This document shows positions 46,731-56,245 of a DNA stretch of 64,000 bases, in pieces (positions within the stretch are counted from its first letter, which is position 1; each line of letters starts with the position of its first letter). The stretch lies in contig NZ_KB235896.1 of assembly GCF_000332135.1 (NCBI RefSeq), forward strand, positions 2,677,403 through 2,741,402. The letters run 5' to 3'. Under the pieces are notes generated by a model, which had not been told where the DNA came from, made no database searches, and saw nothing but the letters and a program-made list of their open reading frames with translations. The translations under genes were made by a program, and so were the position numbers. The stretch comes from Anabaena sp. PCC 7108 (lineage in GTDB: Bacteria; Cyanobacteriota; Cyanobacteriia; Cyanobacteriales; Nostocaceae).

Positions 46731-46784
46731 TTAAATACTTTTTATCACGCAGATTCGCAGAGTCAACTACAGAGGATTTAAACA

Positions 46785-47759
46785 ATGATTGCTCAACCTT
46801 TAACAGTTTTAGATCATCATTATCAAGAGTTAAGTGATGATGGAAAAGATGTGATAAAGGGGTTAAATAAAACTCCCAAAACTTTATCACCAAAATATTT
46901 TTACGATGATCCTGGTTCTCTATTATTTGAAAAAATTTGTGAGTTACCAGAATATTATCCTACGCGTACAGAAGCATGGATTTTAAATCAGTATGCTGAT
47001 GAAATTGCTACAATTACAAATTGTTGTGAGTTGATAGAGTTAGGTAGTGGTAGTTCTACGAAAACTCAAGCTTTATTAACTGCTTATCAAAAAATTGCTG
47101 ATTCTTGTAGATATCTGCCGATTGATGTTAGTGGTGGGATTCTGAAAACGAGTGTTTTACAGTTACAAGAAAAATATCCTGATATTACTATTCATGGTTT
47201 ATTGGGAACTTATGAACAAGCTTTAGTTCATCTGGAATCAAATTATTTACAGTCGCGGATGTTGTTTTTCTTGGGAAGTTCTTTAGGCAATTTTAATCCA
47301 GAAGAATGTGATAGTTTTTTAAGTCAGGTTTCTCGAACTTTACAACCAGGAGATTATTTTTTATTGGGGATTGATTTACAAAAACCCAAGGATATTTTAG
47401 AAGCAGCTTATAACGATAGTCAAGGAGTGACTGCTGCTTTTAATTTGAATATGCTTTCTCATTTGAATTGGCGTTTTCAAGGTGATTTTGACATTAATTT
47501 ATTTAAACATCAAGCGATTTACAATCAGGTTGATAATCAAATAGAGATGTATTTACATTGTCAAAAAAGCCATTGGGTAAATTTGGAAGCTTTGGATTTA
47601 AAGGTTTGCTTTGAAGCGGGAGAAAGTATCTTAACAGAAATTTCTCGTAAGTTTGATTTAACAACTATGGAAATATTGTTGCAGAGTAAAGGATTAAATA
47701 CTGTGAAAACTTGGACAGATGAAAAAGGATGGTTTGGGTTGATTCTTTGCCAAGTTTAA
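46785..47759 (+). CDS. egtD: Histidine N-alpha-methyltransferase EgtD
   Basis: 324 residues. Family features: SPKYFYDDPGSLLFEKICEL and EYYPTRTEAWIL, the SAM site ELGSGSSTKTQALL, LGSSLGNFNPEE and LLGIDLQKPKDIL. It trimethylates histidine to hercynine, the first step of ergothioneine synthesis. It begins 54 bases after the sulfoxide synthase on the same strand, so the pair forms a two-gene egt operon. After it, 47800-47890 holds a dispersed palindromic repeat (CTCTCCAAACCTCTCTCC type). Confidence 0.92.
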   Translation: MIAQPLTVLDHHYQELSDDGKDVIKGLNKTPKTLSPKYFYDDPGSLLFEKICELPEYYPTRTEAWILNQYADEIATITNCCELIELGSGSSTKTQALLTAYQKIADSCRYLPIDVSGGILKTSVLQLQEKYPDITIHGLLGTYEQALVHLESNYLQSRMLFFLGSSLGNFNPEECDSFLSQVSRTLQPGDYFLLGIDLQKPKDILEAAYNDSQGVTAAFNLNMLSHLNWRFQGDFDINLFKHQAIYNQVDNQIEMYLHCQKSHWVNLEALDLKVCFEAGESILTEISRKFDLTTMEILLQSKGLNTVKTWTDEKGWFGLILCQV

Positions 47760-47802
47760 ATATTGTTTAAGAGGATGTTTTAAAAGTTTTTAATGTATAA
47801 AT

Positions 47803-47890
47803 AAACCCCTCTCCAAACCTCTCTCCGACGCGGGGAGAGGCTTTGAAACCCCCCTTCCCTGGTAGGGAAGGGGGGCTGAAGGGTTAGGTT
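47803..47890. repeat. Dispersed palindromic repeat after egtD
   Basis: CCCCTCTCCAAACCTCTCTCC with GGGGAGAGG, then CCCCCCTTCCCTGGTAGGGAAGGGGGG, a strong hairpin, followed by GGGTTAGGTT. A common cyanobacterial intergenic repeat type; it can also act as a transcript barrier between egtD and the next gene. Confidence 0.7.
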
Positions 47891-48026
47891 ATTGGAAATT
47901 ATTGGTTTCATCTAATACTTTTCAAACAACCTCTAAACTTGGATCATTTGAAATCAAAATTGGAGGCGATCGCCTCCAAAAAAATCAAGAAAAACAAAGA
48001 AATTTTTGAACAAAGAGAGCTAGTCA

Positions 48027-49895
48027 ATGATTAAATTCACTAAAAGTTTTAAAACTCCTGATCCAATTCCTCAAGCGGGTATTGAGCAAGCAATAAAATT
48101 GATGCAAAAAGGAAGACTTTACCGCTATAATTTCTCAGATGATTTTAACAATTATAGCCAGCGTTGTGAGTTAAATAATGAAGATGAAGAATTGGCAACT
48201 GAAGTAGCCAAGCTAGAACATGAATTTAGTCTCTACACAAAACATAAGTATGTTGTTGCGGTTAACTCCTGCGGAAGTTCCATCTTTTTAGCACTGAAAG
48301 CCGTTGGAGTTGAGCTAGGAAACAAAGTATTAACTAATGCTTTTACCTTCACAGCAGTTCCTAGTAGTATTGTTCATGCTGGTGGTGTTCCTATTTATGT
48401 AGAGTGTAACTCTGAATATATAATTGATATTGAAGATTTACAATCCAAAATAAAAGTTCATCCAGATGCAAAGTTTTTTGTTTTGTCCTATATGAGAGGA
48501 CATATATCCAACTTGGATACTATCAAGAATATTTGCAATCAAGCAGGAATTTATTTAATCGAAGATTGCGCTCATAGTCTAGGTGCTGAATGGGATGGAC
48601 AACTAGTAGGAAATCATGGAGAAATTGCTTGCTTTAGTACCCAAAGTTATAAATTACTCAACTCTGGTGAAGGGGGATTAATTGCCACCAATAATGCACA
48701 ATTTGCAGCCTATTGTATTCTAGCAGCCGGTTCTTACGAGAAGTTGTACAAGAAACATATTGCTCGTCCTGATGATGACAATTTATTTGAAAAACTCAAA
48801 CCTCATGTTCCCAATTTTAGTTTGAGAATGAGTAACTTAACTGCTGCTGTATTAAGACCACAGATGGAATATTTAGAACACAAAATATCTTCAGGCCAAC
48901 AAAGGTACGATTGCTTAATACAAACTCTCAGTTCCGTCAGGAATATTTATATTCCCTCTCCTTTGAAAAAAGTAAAACGCGCACCTGACAGTTTGCAGTT
49001 TAATCTTGTAGGATTAACTTCAGAACAAGTGGAGCAATTTTTACAACAAACCAGCGAGAGAGGTGTGGCTATCCAGATTTTTGGTAGATATGATAATTCT
49101 CGTTATTACAAAAACTGGCAATACTCATTTAAAGAGACACCCTGTCTAGAAAAGACAGAATCTATTATCTCTTTAGCTTGTGATATTAGGTTACCATCGT
49201 CTTTTGATGCCGATGATATCAAATTAATAGGCTACATTATCAAAGACGTTTTGTATAAAATCTTGAGGATAGACGATCATCAAGATTATCCTAATGGATT
49301 AACAGACCACTTTGAAACTATCGAAGAAGTTAGAGGTAAATACGATTCTTGGGTATTATTTTACGACCAGGAACATTACGACAATGGTTGGACTGTGTTA
49401 CTCAATCATATTGCTTACACACTCACATCGTATTTAAAGCAAGATACTTTGATTTTAGATATTGGTTGTGGTACAGGATTATTAGCTCGGGAACTTAATT
49501 CTTATGGGTTCAAAAATATCCAAGGTCTTGATATTAGCCAAAACTCTTTAGACCTATTAAAAGACCAGGAGATATACAATGCTTTGCATTTAGAAGAGTT
49601 GGGTAACACCCTTTCTTTTGCAGATAATAGGTTTGATGCTTTAGTATCAACTGGCGTTTTTACTCGTAATCAAGTTCCTTTAGAAAGCTTTAAAGAATTA
49701 ATTCGGATTCTCAAACCAGGTGGTATTTTTGCTGTGGTTCTTAGAGTTGAAGATGATGATTTGTATTACAAACCCATCCAAGATTATTGTGATTTGAATA
49801 TGTGGCAAGAAATTTTAAAAACAAAAATCAGTGTCTTAAAAAGCTGTAATCATGAGCTAGTGATTTTGCAAAAGTCAAGCATAGGAAAACATTAA
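48027..49895 (+). CDS. DegT/DnrJ aminotransferase fused to a SAM methyltransferase
   Basis: 622 residues. The N-terminal 400 are a DegT/DnrJ/EryC1-type PLP enzyme: VAVNSCGSSIFLALKA, LIEDCAHSLGAEW (PLP Asp, D180) and ACFSTQSYKLLNSGEGGL (PLP Lys, K209). The C-terminal part (about 440-620) is a class I methyltransferase with LDIGCGTGLLAREL and LDALVSTGVF-like motif, and LIRILKPGG. DegT enzymes normally aminate or dehydrate nucleotide-linked keto-sugars; a fused methyltransferase is unusual. It follows egtD by 267 bases on the same strand and precedes a decayed egtD 3' end. A link to thiohistidine modification is speculation; a sugar/natural-product role is equally possible. Confidence 0.85.
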   Translation: MIKFTKSFKTPDPIPQAGIEQAIKLMQKGRLYRYNFSDDFNNYSQRCELNNEDEELATEVAKLEHEFSLYTKHKYVVAVNSCGSSIFLALKAVGVELGNKVLTNAFTFTAVPSSIVHAGGVPIYVECNSEYIIDIEDLQSKIKVHPDAKFFVLSYMRGHISNLDTIKNICNQAGIYLIEDCAHSLGAEWDGQLVGNHGEIACFSTQSYKLLNSGEGGLIATNNAQFAAYCILAAGSYEKLYKKHIARPDDDNLFEKLKPHVPNFSLRMSNLTAAVLRPQMEYLEHKISSGQQRYDCLIQTLSSVRNIYIPSPLKKVKRAPDSLQFNLVGLTSEQVEQFLQQTSERGVAIQIFGRYDNSRYYKNWQYSFKETPCLEKTESIISLACDIRLPSSFDADDIKLIGYIIKDVLYKILRIDDHQDYPNGLTDHFETIEEVRGKYDSWVLFYDQEHYDNGWTVLLNHIAYTLTSYLKQDTLILDIGCGTGLLARELNSYGFKNIQGLDISQNSLDLLKDQEIYNALHLEELGNTLSFADNRFDALVSTGVFTRNQVPLESFKELIRILKPGGIFAVVLRVEDDDLYYKPIQDYCDLNMWQEILKTKISVLKSCNHELVILQKSSIGKH

Positions 49896-49917
49896 ATTTT
49901 CGGGCTTTCTCTTTTAT

Positions 49918-50035
49918 TGAGGGAGAAAGTATCTTAACTTAAGGTTTTCAAAAGGCTATATTGCTTGGGAAACTTTAAATTTGAAAAAAAATAGATACAA
50001 AAGGGTGGTTTGGATTGATTATTTGTCAAGTTTAA
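49918..50035 (+). pseudogene. Decayed 3' end of a second egtD copy
   Basis: GGGAGAAAGTATCTTAAC is identical to a stretch of egtD near 47619-47637. The last 14 codons read DTKGWFGLIICQV-stop, against DEKGWFGLILCQV-stop in egtD. The stretch between is degenerate. So a second egtD, or its end, once stood here. Confidence 0.65.
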
Positions 50036-50158
50036 TGAATTTTTTGCCAGCATTCAGAAAACAAGATTTAAATATCTGTTAAAATTCTCAATGATAAAAA
50101 TCATCCAATGATCTAAAATCAACAGACTCAAATATCTAACAGGGTAAACAGGGTAAAA

Positions 50159-51274
50159 ATGGAAATTATCTCTAACGCGCTCAAAAGTATCGATTATTCT
50201 AATTTTCCCATTGCGAAAATTGCTGCTGTTCTTGTCATATTAACGCTGACACAGACATTAAGAAGATTTGTCTTAGCAGTGATCATCAAAACCATTGAGA
50301 ATTTTACCAAGAAAACAGAAACTACTCTTGATGATGAATTAATTGCTATTGTTAAGCCAGCTTTAAATTGGCTAATTCTTATTGGTGGATTTTGGCTGAT
50401 TAAGGAAATTCTGGCAGAGGAATTAGGTTCTAAATTAACCGATACTATTGGTAAAAGTCTGAACCTAATAGTTGTTTTTATTATTGCCTATGTTGTTTAT
50501 CGTAGTTCTTCAATTTTAGGACAAGTAATTGCTAACATAGTGCTGCATACTGAAACTGAACTTGATGAATTGCTCAGACCTTTGATGCCGAAAATTTTTC
50601 AATCGGCAGCAATTATTGTATTAACAATTAAAATCAGTGAAATATTTTTAGGACAATCTGCTGCTGCACTTGTGGGTTTACTTGGTGGTGCTGGTATCAC
50701 TTTAGGTTTACTCTTCAAAGACATTCTTTATGATTGGTTTTGTACAATTATTATCTACTCTGATAATCTCTATAAAGAAGGTGATTGGGTGGGAATATCA
50801 GGAGTAGATGGTTTTGTGCAGATCCTTGCTATTGGATTTAGAACCACAACACTGCATATAGTTAAATGGGGTTCAATCATCAAAATGCCCAATTCTCGAA
50901 TGATTTCTGGAATTGTCGAAAATTGGTCACAAAATCCAGGTGAAGAATTAAAGTGGGGACTGAATTTAATTCTCAAAATAGACGGTATTTCTGCCAAGCA
51001 AACGGCAAGAATTTGTGATGCTATTCAACAAATGTCAACATCTATTCCTGGCTTGTCTCCTCAGTGTACAGTGCGTTTCAAAAACATTGAAAAGAATGCT
51101 CGCGTAATTGAGTTGATGGCATTTGTGAATGATGATAACCTCTATTTTGATGCTGAGAAAAACTTAAATCTAGCCATCTTGGAACTTTTAGAAGAAGAGG
51201 GTATTGATTCTCTGTATGTAGAATTGAGAACAGAACCAGAAAAATATAAACCGATGCAAAACAGCAATAATTAA
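50159..51274 (+). CDS. MscS-family mechanosensitive channel, 371 aa
   Basis: Four hydrophobic helices (about 20-38, 68-86, 98-122, 137-185), then the MscS pore-helix and beta-domain: LVGLLGGAGITLGLLFKDIL with a Gly/Ala-rich pore helix, then DWVGISGVDGFVQILAIGFR, IKMPNSRMISGIVENWSQ. A C-terminal alpha/beta domain follows. It would open on membrane tension and release small solutes. Gene 2 at 51427 lies downstream on the same strand. Confidence 0.88.
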   Translation: MEIISNALKSIDYSNFPIAKIAAVLVILTLTQTLRRFVLAVIIKTIENFTKKTETTLDDELIAIVKPALNWLILIGGFWLIKEILAEELGSKLTDTIGKSLNLIVVFIIAYVVYRSSSILGQVIANIVLHTETELDELLRPLMPKIFQSAAIIVLTIKISEIFLGQSAAALVGLLGGAGITLGLLFKDILYDWFCTIIIYSDNLYKEGDWVGISGVDGFVQILAIGFRTTTLHIVKWGSIIKMPNSRMISGIVENWSQNPGEELKWGLNLILKIDGISAKQTARICDAIQQMSTSIPGLSPQCTVRFKNIEKNARVIELMAFVNDDNLYFDAEKNLNLAILELLEEEGIDSLYVELRTEPEKYKPMQNSNN

Positions 51275-51309
51275 AAAAATTCAGAGAGGTACAAGAAACC
51301 CCACCCCAA

Positions 51310-51365
51310 CCCCGCAAGCGATGAGGGGGCTAAGATGTACTTCATAAAAGTGGAAATCGCTGTAT
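51310..51365. repeat. 56-base dispersed repeat, copy 2
   Basis: Nearly identical to 15022-15077 (CCCCGCAAGCGATGAGGGG ... GCTGTAT), in the gap between the two MscS genes. Confidence 0.75.
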
Positions 51366-51426
51366 ACCCGAATTCTTTGAGGATTTGGGTATTTAGTTAT
51401 CATAAAAATGCAAAAATTACCTGACT

Positions 51427-53010
51427 ATGAACATATTAATTATTTTGGCTGAAGTCGGTATTTTAATAATTGTTTTTCTATTATTAAGATGGCTTGTAGG
51501 TAAGTTATTAAAGCTATTGGTTAGATTATCAATATTGAAGGGTGACGATTTAAGAATCAAAATTCTGCGCCGCAATATTACTGGTTTATTGTTGCTTACT
51601 TGCTTAGTGTTAAGCATTTCTATTGTCGGTGTTAATGGTTTTCTAATCTATCGGGGTGAAGACATCCAACAATATACAATAGCCTTGATTCGCAAGATTC
51701 CATCAGGATTTTGGATGGCATTAGGAATTGGTATTGCTAAAAGTGGTGGTGTTATAATTGCAGCAATATTCGCTCTAAAAGTGATCAAATCTTGGTTAAA
51801 AATAGCTAGTAATCGTGCTAAGAACTTAGATCAAAACACCGCCGATGATGAAAGTATTGACGCTTTTTTTACTGCACTCAATCAAAGAATTAGAGGTGGA
51901 ATTTGGCTATTGGTTCTGATTTGTTGTACCCAATTTCTTAAATTACCCATAGTAGTTTCTGAATATCTATATATCGCACTGCGGATTTATTTAATCATTA
52001 GTGTGGGATTACTCATTCTCAAAGTAGTTGCGGCAATTGTTAATACTCTAGATGTTCTGAGCGTCAGATACTCCAGTCCTGATAATCTATTGAGATTTTA
52101 TGATCGTCTCCAACACCTGATTCCTTTTTTGAAACGGTGTTTAGAATTTGTGATTTACGTCTGCACTGTCACATTGCTAATTCAGCAGGTGCAGTTAATA
52201 GCCAAGTTGGCCACTTTTGGTTTAAAAATTATCAAAATCATCGCTATCATCTTCATGAGTCGTGTGATGTTTGAGGTGATTTACTTACTATTAGAAGAGG
52301 TGCTATTCCAAGACCAGGATTTGACTGATATCCAAAAAAGCAGACGCTTAACTATGATTCCTTTGTTTCGTAGTTTGTTGCAATATTTAATCTATTTCAG
52401 CGTTGCGATTTCTATTCTCTACATTCTTGATATTAATCCTACTCCTATTCTTGCTGGTGCTGGAATTGTTGGTATCGCTGTGGGATTAGGCGCACAAACA
52501 CTAATTAATGATATAGTTTGTGGGTTCTTTATTCTTTTTGAAAACTACTATTTGGTAGGTGATTATATTGAAGCTGGGAAAGCCGAAGAGAAAGCTGTAG
52601 AAGGTACTGTTGAAGCCATTGAACTGAGAACTACCCGTATTAGACATCCTAATGGTCAACTATATATTATTCGTAATGGGGATATTGGTTCAATTACCAA
52701 TTATTCAAAACAGTACATATTTGCAGTAGTGGAAGTTGATGTACCTTACGATTCTAATTTAGCTCATATATATCAAGTGATTGAAGAGGTAGGACAGCAG
52801 TTAAAGGCCAATAATACAGATGTGATTGAATCTACTCTAGTAGATGGTGTAGAAAGTCTTGGTGAATCTCACTTGCTATTGCGAACATTAACAAAAGTCA
52901 AGCCAGGAAAACATATTCAGATCCAGCGAGTTTTGCGAAAGATGTTTATGGATACTTTATTGTTAGAAGGTATTCTAATTCCTGCTGGTCATGAAAATAA
53001 GGAAGATTAA
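51427..53010 (+). CDS. MscS-family mechanosensitive channel, 527 aa
   Basis: Six or so transmembrane helices, then the MscS core: ILAGAGIVGIAVGLGAQTLI (pore helix), DIVCGFFILFENYYLVGDYI, VEGTVEAIELRTTRIRHPNG, then IRNGDIGSITNYS. It is longer and topologically more complex than E. coli MscS (286 aa). Tandem with the 371-aa channel; they are paralogues and not duplicates at sequence level. After its stop, 53011-53405 shows no supported gene. Confidence 0.88.
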   Translation: MNILIILAEVGILIIVFLLLRWLVGKLLKLLVRLSILKGDDLRIKILRRNITGLLLLTCLVLSISIVGVNGFLIYRGEDIQQYTIALIRKIPSGFWMALGIGIAKSGGVIIAAIFALKVIKSWLKIASNRAKNLDQNTADDESIDAFFTALNQRIRGGIWLLVLICCTQFLKLPIVVSEYLYIALRIYLIISVGLLILKVVAAIVNTLDVLSVRYSSPDNLLRFYDRLQHLIPFLKRCLEFVIYVCTVTLLIQQVQLIAKLATFGLKIIKIIAIIFMSRVMFEVIYLLLEEVLFQDQDLTDIQKSRRLTMIPLFRSLLQYLIYFSVAISILYILDINPTPILAGAGIVGIAVGLGAQTLINDIVCGFFILFENYYLVGDYIEAGKAEEKAVEGTVEAIELRTTRIRHPNGQLYIIRNGDIGSITNYSKQYIFAVVEVDVPYDSNLAHIYQVIEEVGQQLKANNTDVIESTLVDGVESLGESHLLLRTLTKVKPGKHIQIQRVLRKMFMDTLLLEGILIPAGHENKED

Positions 53011-53405
53011 CTTGGCAAACTTTTATATATTAAATCCTCATCTTGAACAAATTTGGGCAAATTAGACAATTAGTTAAGTTTTGTTTTGGGAATATTTCCC
53101 AAATTCACCAACAATGATATTCTCTACAACAATGAGATCAAGATACTTTTTTACATCTTGGATGATCTTATACCATTTCTTTATGAGGATGCGCTTTATT
53201 CGCAGATGTAGAAAGGTTCCATGGGTAGGGATTCTCGTCTCTATGGTATTTATTTGGCGCAACTTTACACAGAATTGGTATTATCTCTAGACATTGTAAT
53301 TATCACTTGAAGATAAAATACCAATAAACACCTAAAATTGATTACTGCTGTCGTTAAACTTGTTTTTCAAAGATTAAAAATATCAAGAATTAACAGGAGA
53401 TTTAT

Positions 53406-54944
53406 ATGAAATTAAAAAATCAAAGTATCGGATTAGTTGAAGTACCTGCCTTGGGCTTATATGACGAAGAAGGACATAATTGGACAGCATTATATAGACG
53501 TAATACCTTACTTAGTAAACAAGTATTAATAGCAGATTTACAAGCAGGTGGTTTTGATGCTCAACTTGTGAATCTGAAAGCTGGTGATTGTCAAGAACCC
53601 TTTGGCGAGGTAACTTGGAAAGGGATGAATTTGACCAAAGCTTATGTAGGTCAGAGAATTTATGATGTAGATCCTGAAACTTATGATGCTTGGGGAGTGA
53701 CAGTTAATTATACCCAAGAACGTCAAGTCACCTGTATGGCGATCGCACATTTTGCTAGTAAAGGAAAACCAGTTGTAGTTGGTGGTTCGGATGCAATCGC
53801 TGAACCAAAATACTATCTAGAAGCAGGTGCAACAGCCATAGTAATTGACAAATCTGGAGCAGCAAACTGGCCGATTTTTGACCATGTACTCGGTAAAACT
53901 CCCAGGGAAAAACTCACAGGAGTAATCTTAGCTGATGGTACTTATCACCCCACCCGTAGCCAAGCCATGACTCCCGATGATTGGGCTTTACCATCGGTAG
54001 AAGTAGCCAGACAATGTTTAGGACAAGAATATTCAGAAGAACCGTTTGTAGAAGATTTAGTACCCATAGGCTCAGTGTATCCTGACATTGGATGCGATCG
54101 CAAATGTGACTTTTGCCAAACACCAACTTACACATCAGGATACCGGCGAATGTCACCCCAAACTACCCTAAATTGGATTGCTCGTCAAAAAGAAGCCGGA
54201 GCAAAATGTACAGTCATGGGTTCAGATCAATTTCTCGGACGGGTGCTATTTCCAGGAGGAAAAGAAGAGATTCTAGAAATCACCACAGGAGCGCGAGAAA
54301 TGGGAATGCCACTTTTGTGGCCTAATGGTTTAGAACTCAGAAAAGCCACATTAGGAAGAGGACGCAACTATGATCACACAGACCTCACACCCGACGAAGA
54401 ACTGATCGAAGCACTGTGGGGATGGGATGGTAAAGTCGGCGGATTTTTAGGTTATATACCCGCAGAACGTCCCGTTTTTGGCAGAGAATCTTACAGCAAA
54501 CTTCTGCCCTGGCAACAACATTGTGAGATGATGAAACTGATTGTCAGAGCAGGTCTTCCCGTCATCGTTTATGGTTTAATTATCGGCTTTCCTGATGATA
54601 CTCAAGATAGTTTACTTCGTCTGGAAGAAGGCGTTTTAGAACTCCATCAACAACTCAGAGAAATTAACCCAGAATTAGAATTTCAAGTAGCATCCTATGC
54701 AATTTCTCCCATCCCCGGAACACCTCAAGGAGAAAGCATCCGCAAGTCGGGGTTGTTGAAATTTGACGATCCATCTATCATTGGTGGTTTCTGGACTCCC
54801 AGTTGTGACACACATCATCTCAGCTATGAAGATATTTCTGAGTGGCAATTTCAATTAGCTAAAATTGGTAAAGCCGAATCTAAAATCATCAACTATCATG
54901 GAGGACTCACAAAAATGGCTGCTGGTGGTAAATCAGGTAATTAA
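53406..54944 (+). CDS. B12-binding-domain radical SAM protein
   Basis: 512 residues. The N-terminal 190 look like a cobalamin-binding Rossmann region (GVTVNYTQERQVTCMAIAHF, KPVVVGGSDAI). The radical SAM core follows with the 4Fe-4S motif DIGCDRKCDFCQTPTY (CxxxCxxC, about residues 227-236), then TVMGSDQFLGR and YGLIIGFPDDT. The start is supported by AGGAG 8 bases upstream. Substrate unknown. The same strand as the egt/MscS genes, but nearly 400 bases from the last. Confidence 0.85.
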   Translation: MKLKNQSIGLVEVPALGLYDEEGHNWTALYRRNTLLSKQVLIADLQAGGFDAQLVNLKAGDCQEPFGEVTWKGMNLTKAYVGQRIYDVDPETYDAWGVTVNYTQERQVTCMAIAHFASKGKPVVVGGSDAIAEPKYYLEAGATAIVIDKSGAANWPIFDHVLGKTPREKLTGVILADGTYHPTRSQAMTPDDWALPSVEVARQCLGQEYSEEPFVEDLVPIGSVYPDIGCDRKCDFCQTPTYTSGYRRMSPQTTLNWIARQKEAGAKCTVMGSDQFLGRVLFPGGKEEILEITTGAREMGMPLLWPNGLELRKATLGRGRNYDHTDLTPDEELIEALWGWDGKVGGFLGYIPAERPVFGRESYSKLLPWQQHCEMMKLIVRAGLPVIVYGLIIGFPDDTQDSLLRLEEGVLELHQQLREINPELEFQVASYAISPIPGTPQGESIRKSGLLKFDDPSIIGGFWTPSCDTHHLSYEDISEWQFQLAKIGKAESKIINYHGGLTKMAAGGKSGN

Positions 54945-55036
54945 AAAAAATCATCATCAGACCAAATCCTATCCCCCCACAACCCGGACAAGAAGCAGTG
55001 TGGGACTACCTCTGTCCAGCGATTTTAGTCAGGTAA
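54945..55036 (+). pseudogene. DUF427-family N-terminal fragment
   Basis: Directly after the radical SAM stop, one frame reads IRPNPIPPQPGQEAVWDYLC then PAILVR and a TAA. The RPNP-IPP-QPGQE-WDY pattern is that of a DUF427 protein start. It has no ATG and breaks off after about 28 codons, so only a relic of a gene that once followed the radical SAM gene. Confidence 0.55.
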
Positions 55037-55571
55037 TTTGGATATGCTTGTATATGGAGGAAATATTTCGAGCATCATCAATACCCCTGTGATGTGTACC
55101 TTGTAATTCTATTTGCAAATGTTTAAGAGCTTGTGCCATACCAAATTTATGAGATACACCCAAATATTCTGAAAATTCATTTTTGATATTTCTGTGTTCT
55201 GTGCCAAAAGGATAAGGAACTTGATGGAATTTACAATCTTGTAAAAATTGTAATTTGTCGTAATTACCCCAAGAACAAAATATATTGTTAGGAAATAAAT
55301 TCACCCATTCTGTCAACTTTGACATTGCTTCTGGAAAAGTAGGTGCAGTATCAACTTGTTTTTGAGAAATACTAGTTAATTCTGTACAGAAAGCTGTAAG
55401 TTGGGGATTTCTTACAGGTTTGATAAATTGTTGAAACTCAGAATCAATTTCCCAGGTTTTTCTATTCAACATTACCGCGCCAATTTCGATAATTTCCATT
55501 TCGTGACGGGGAATACTCTTTTGATTACAACAAGTAGCTTCAAGATCAATGATGAGAAAATAGTGATTCAT
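55029..55571 (-). CDS. DEDDh 3'-5' exonuclease (ERI1/KapD-like)
   Basis: 180 residues. Exonuclease motifs: FLIIDLEATCC (D-x-E, Exo I), SWGNYDKLQFLQDC (Exo II), and HHRGIDDARNISSIYKH (Exo III, H-x4-D). Single-domain proteins of this type trim RNA or DNA 3' ends. It is convergent with the radical SAM gene and has no operon partner; its 3' end overlaps the DUF427 relic. Confidence 0.88.
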   Translation of the reverse strand: MNHYFLIIDLEATCCNQKSIPRHEMEIIEIGAVMLNRKTWEIDSEFQQFIKPVRNPQLTAFCTELTSISQKQVDTAPTFPEAMSKLTEWVNLFPNNIFCSWGNYDKLQFLQDCKFHQVPYPFGTEHRNIKNEFSEYLGVSHKFGMAQALKHLQIELQGTHHRGIDDARNISSIYKHIQIT

Positions 55572-55631
55572 AAATAATTCAAAATCTAAAGTTAAAAAGT
55601 AATTAGTAAATTTCTGGTTATGCCAAAGACT

Positions 55632-56078
55632 TTAATTTGAGGAAAACGGTTTAAGCCACCCACGTAAGATAGCAGTATCTAGAACAAAAGCAGCAAAAGT
55701 AAAGAGTAATATACTTTCCCCCCCTAATATCAAAAAAGGCTGAATTGTGCCAGTAAAATTCCAGCCAACTTCTATCTGAGTTAATCCCCGCACCAAGCCA
55801 AAAGCAAAGACACCACCAGTATTGAGGTGAGGATTTATGTCAGTGCGGATAATATACCGATATGTGATACCAAATAGCAAACCAGAAAAGCCAGCTATGG
55901 CGCTACTTAGTAAAAATTGTAAATTAACTAAATTAGATTGATCCAGAATCAGTATAGGAAAGTACTTAGCCAACACCAAACTATTGATCATACTGGTGAT
56001 GAGAAAAGCTACTCCCACAGATAAACCGCCTATAATGCCCGCTTTAACAGATTCTACGCGTTCCGCCATTAGTTTCAT
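55632..56078 (-). CDS. Conserved membrane protein, 148 aa
   Basis: Four hydrophobic helices (about 14-36, 45-68, 82-104 partly, 115-140). The N-terminus reads MKLMAERVESVKAGIIGGLS; GAGG-like GAGGAAC at 56090s gives a ribosome site for the ATG at 56078 (an ATG at 56069 is the alternative). No known enzyme motif; conserved membrane proteins of this shape are common in cyanobacteria. Upstream (to 56246) is the terminator 56157-56180. Confidence 0.65.
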   Translation of the reverse strand: MKLMAERVESVKAGIIGGLSVGVAFLITSMINSLVLAKYFPILILDQSNLVNLQFLLSSAIAGFSGLLFGITYRYIIRTDINPHLNTGGVFAFGLVRGLTQIEVGWNFTGTIQPFLILGGESILLFTFAAFVLDTAILRGWLKPFSSN

Positions 56079-56156
56079 AAACTTAGCAAGTTCCTCTAAA
56101 CATAGTTAACAAATCAACTGCCTTTTCACTTTAGGTCAAAATCCCAACAATTTTAA

Positions 56157-56180
56157 ACCCCTCATTAAGTAACGAGGGGT
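56157..56180. terminator. Terminator hairpin between transposase and 148-aa gene
   Basis: ACCCCTC-ATTAAGTAAC-GAGGGGT, followed on the plus strand by ATTTTTATTT and on the minus strand by TTAAAATT. It probably ends the minus-strand transposase transcript. Confidence 0.65.
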
Positions 56181-56245
56181 ATTTTTATTTACTGAACTGC
56201 TTTCTTTAACTCTTTAAACAACAATCTACAGCCATAAGCGGCAGT

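Noticed and set aside
53074-53290. ORFs on both strands in the 53.0-53.4 kb gap (62 and 69 aa)
   Set aside because: They overlap on opposite strands, lack ribosome sites and show hydrophobic-aromatic bias of random AT sequence.
54865-55092. 75-aa frame across the radical SAM end
   Set aside because: Shadow frame; the protein-like text in this place is the DUF427 relic in another frame.
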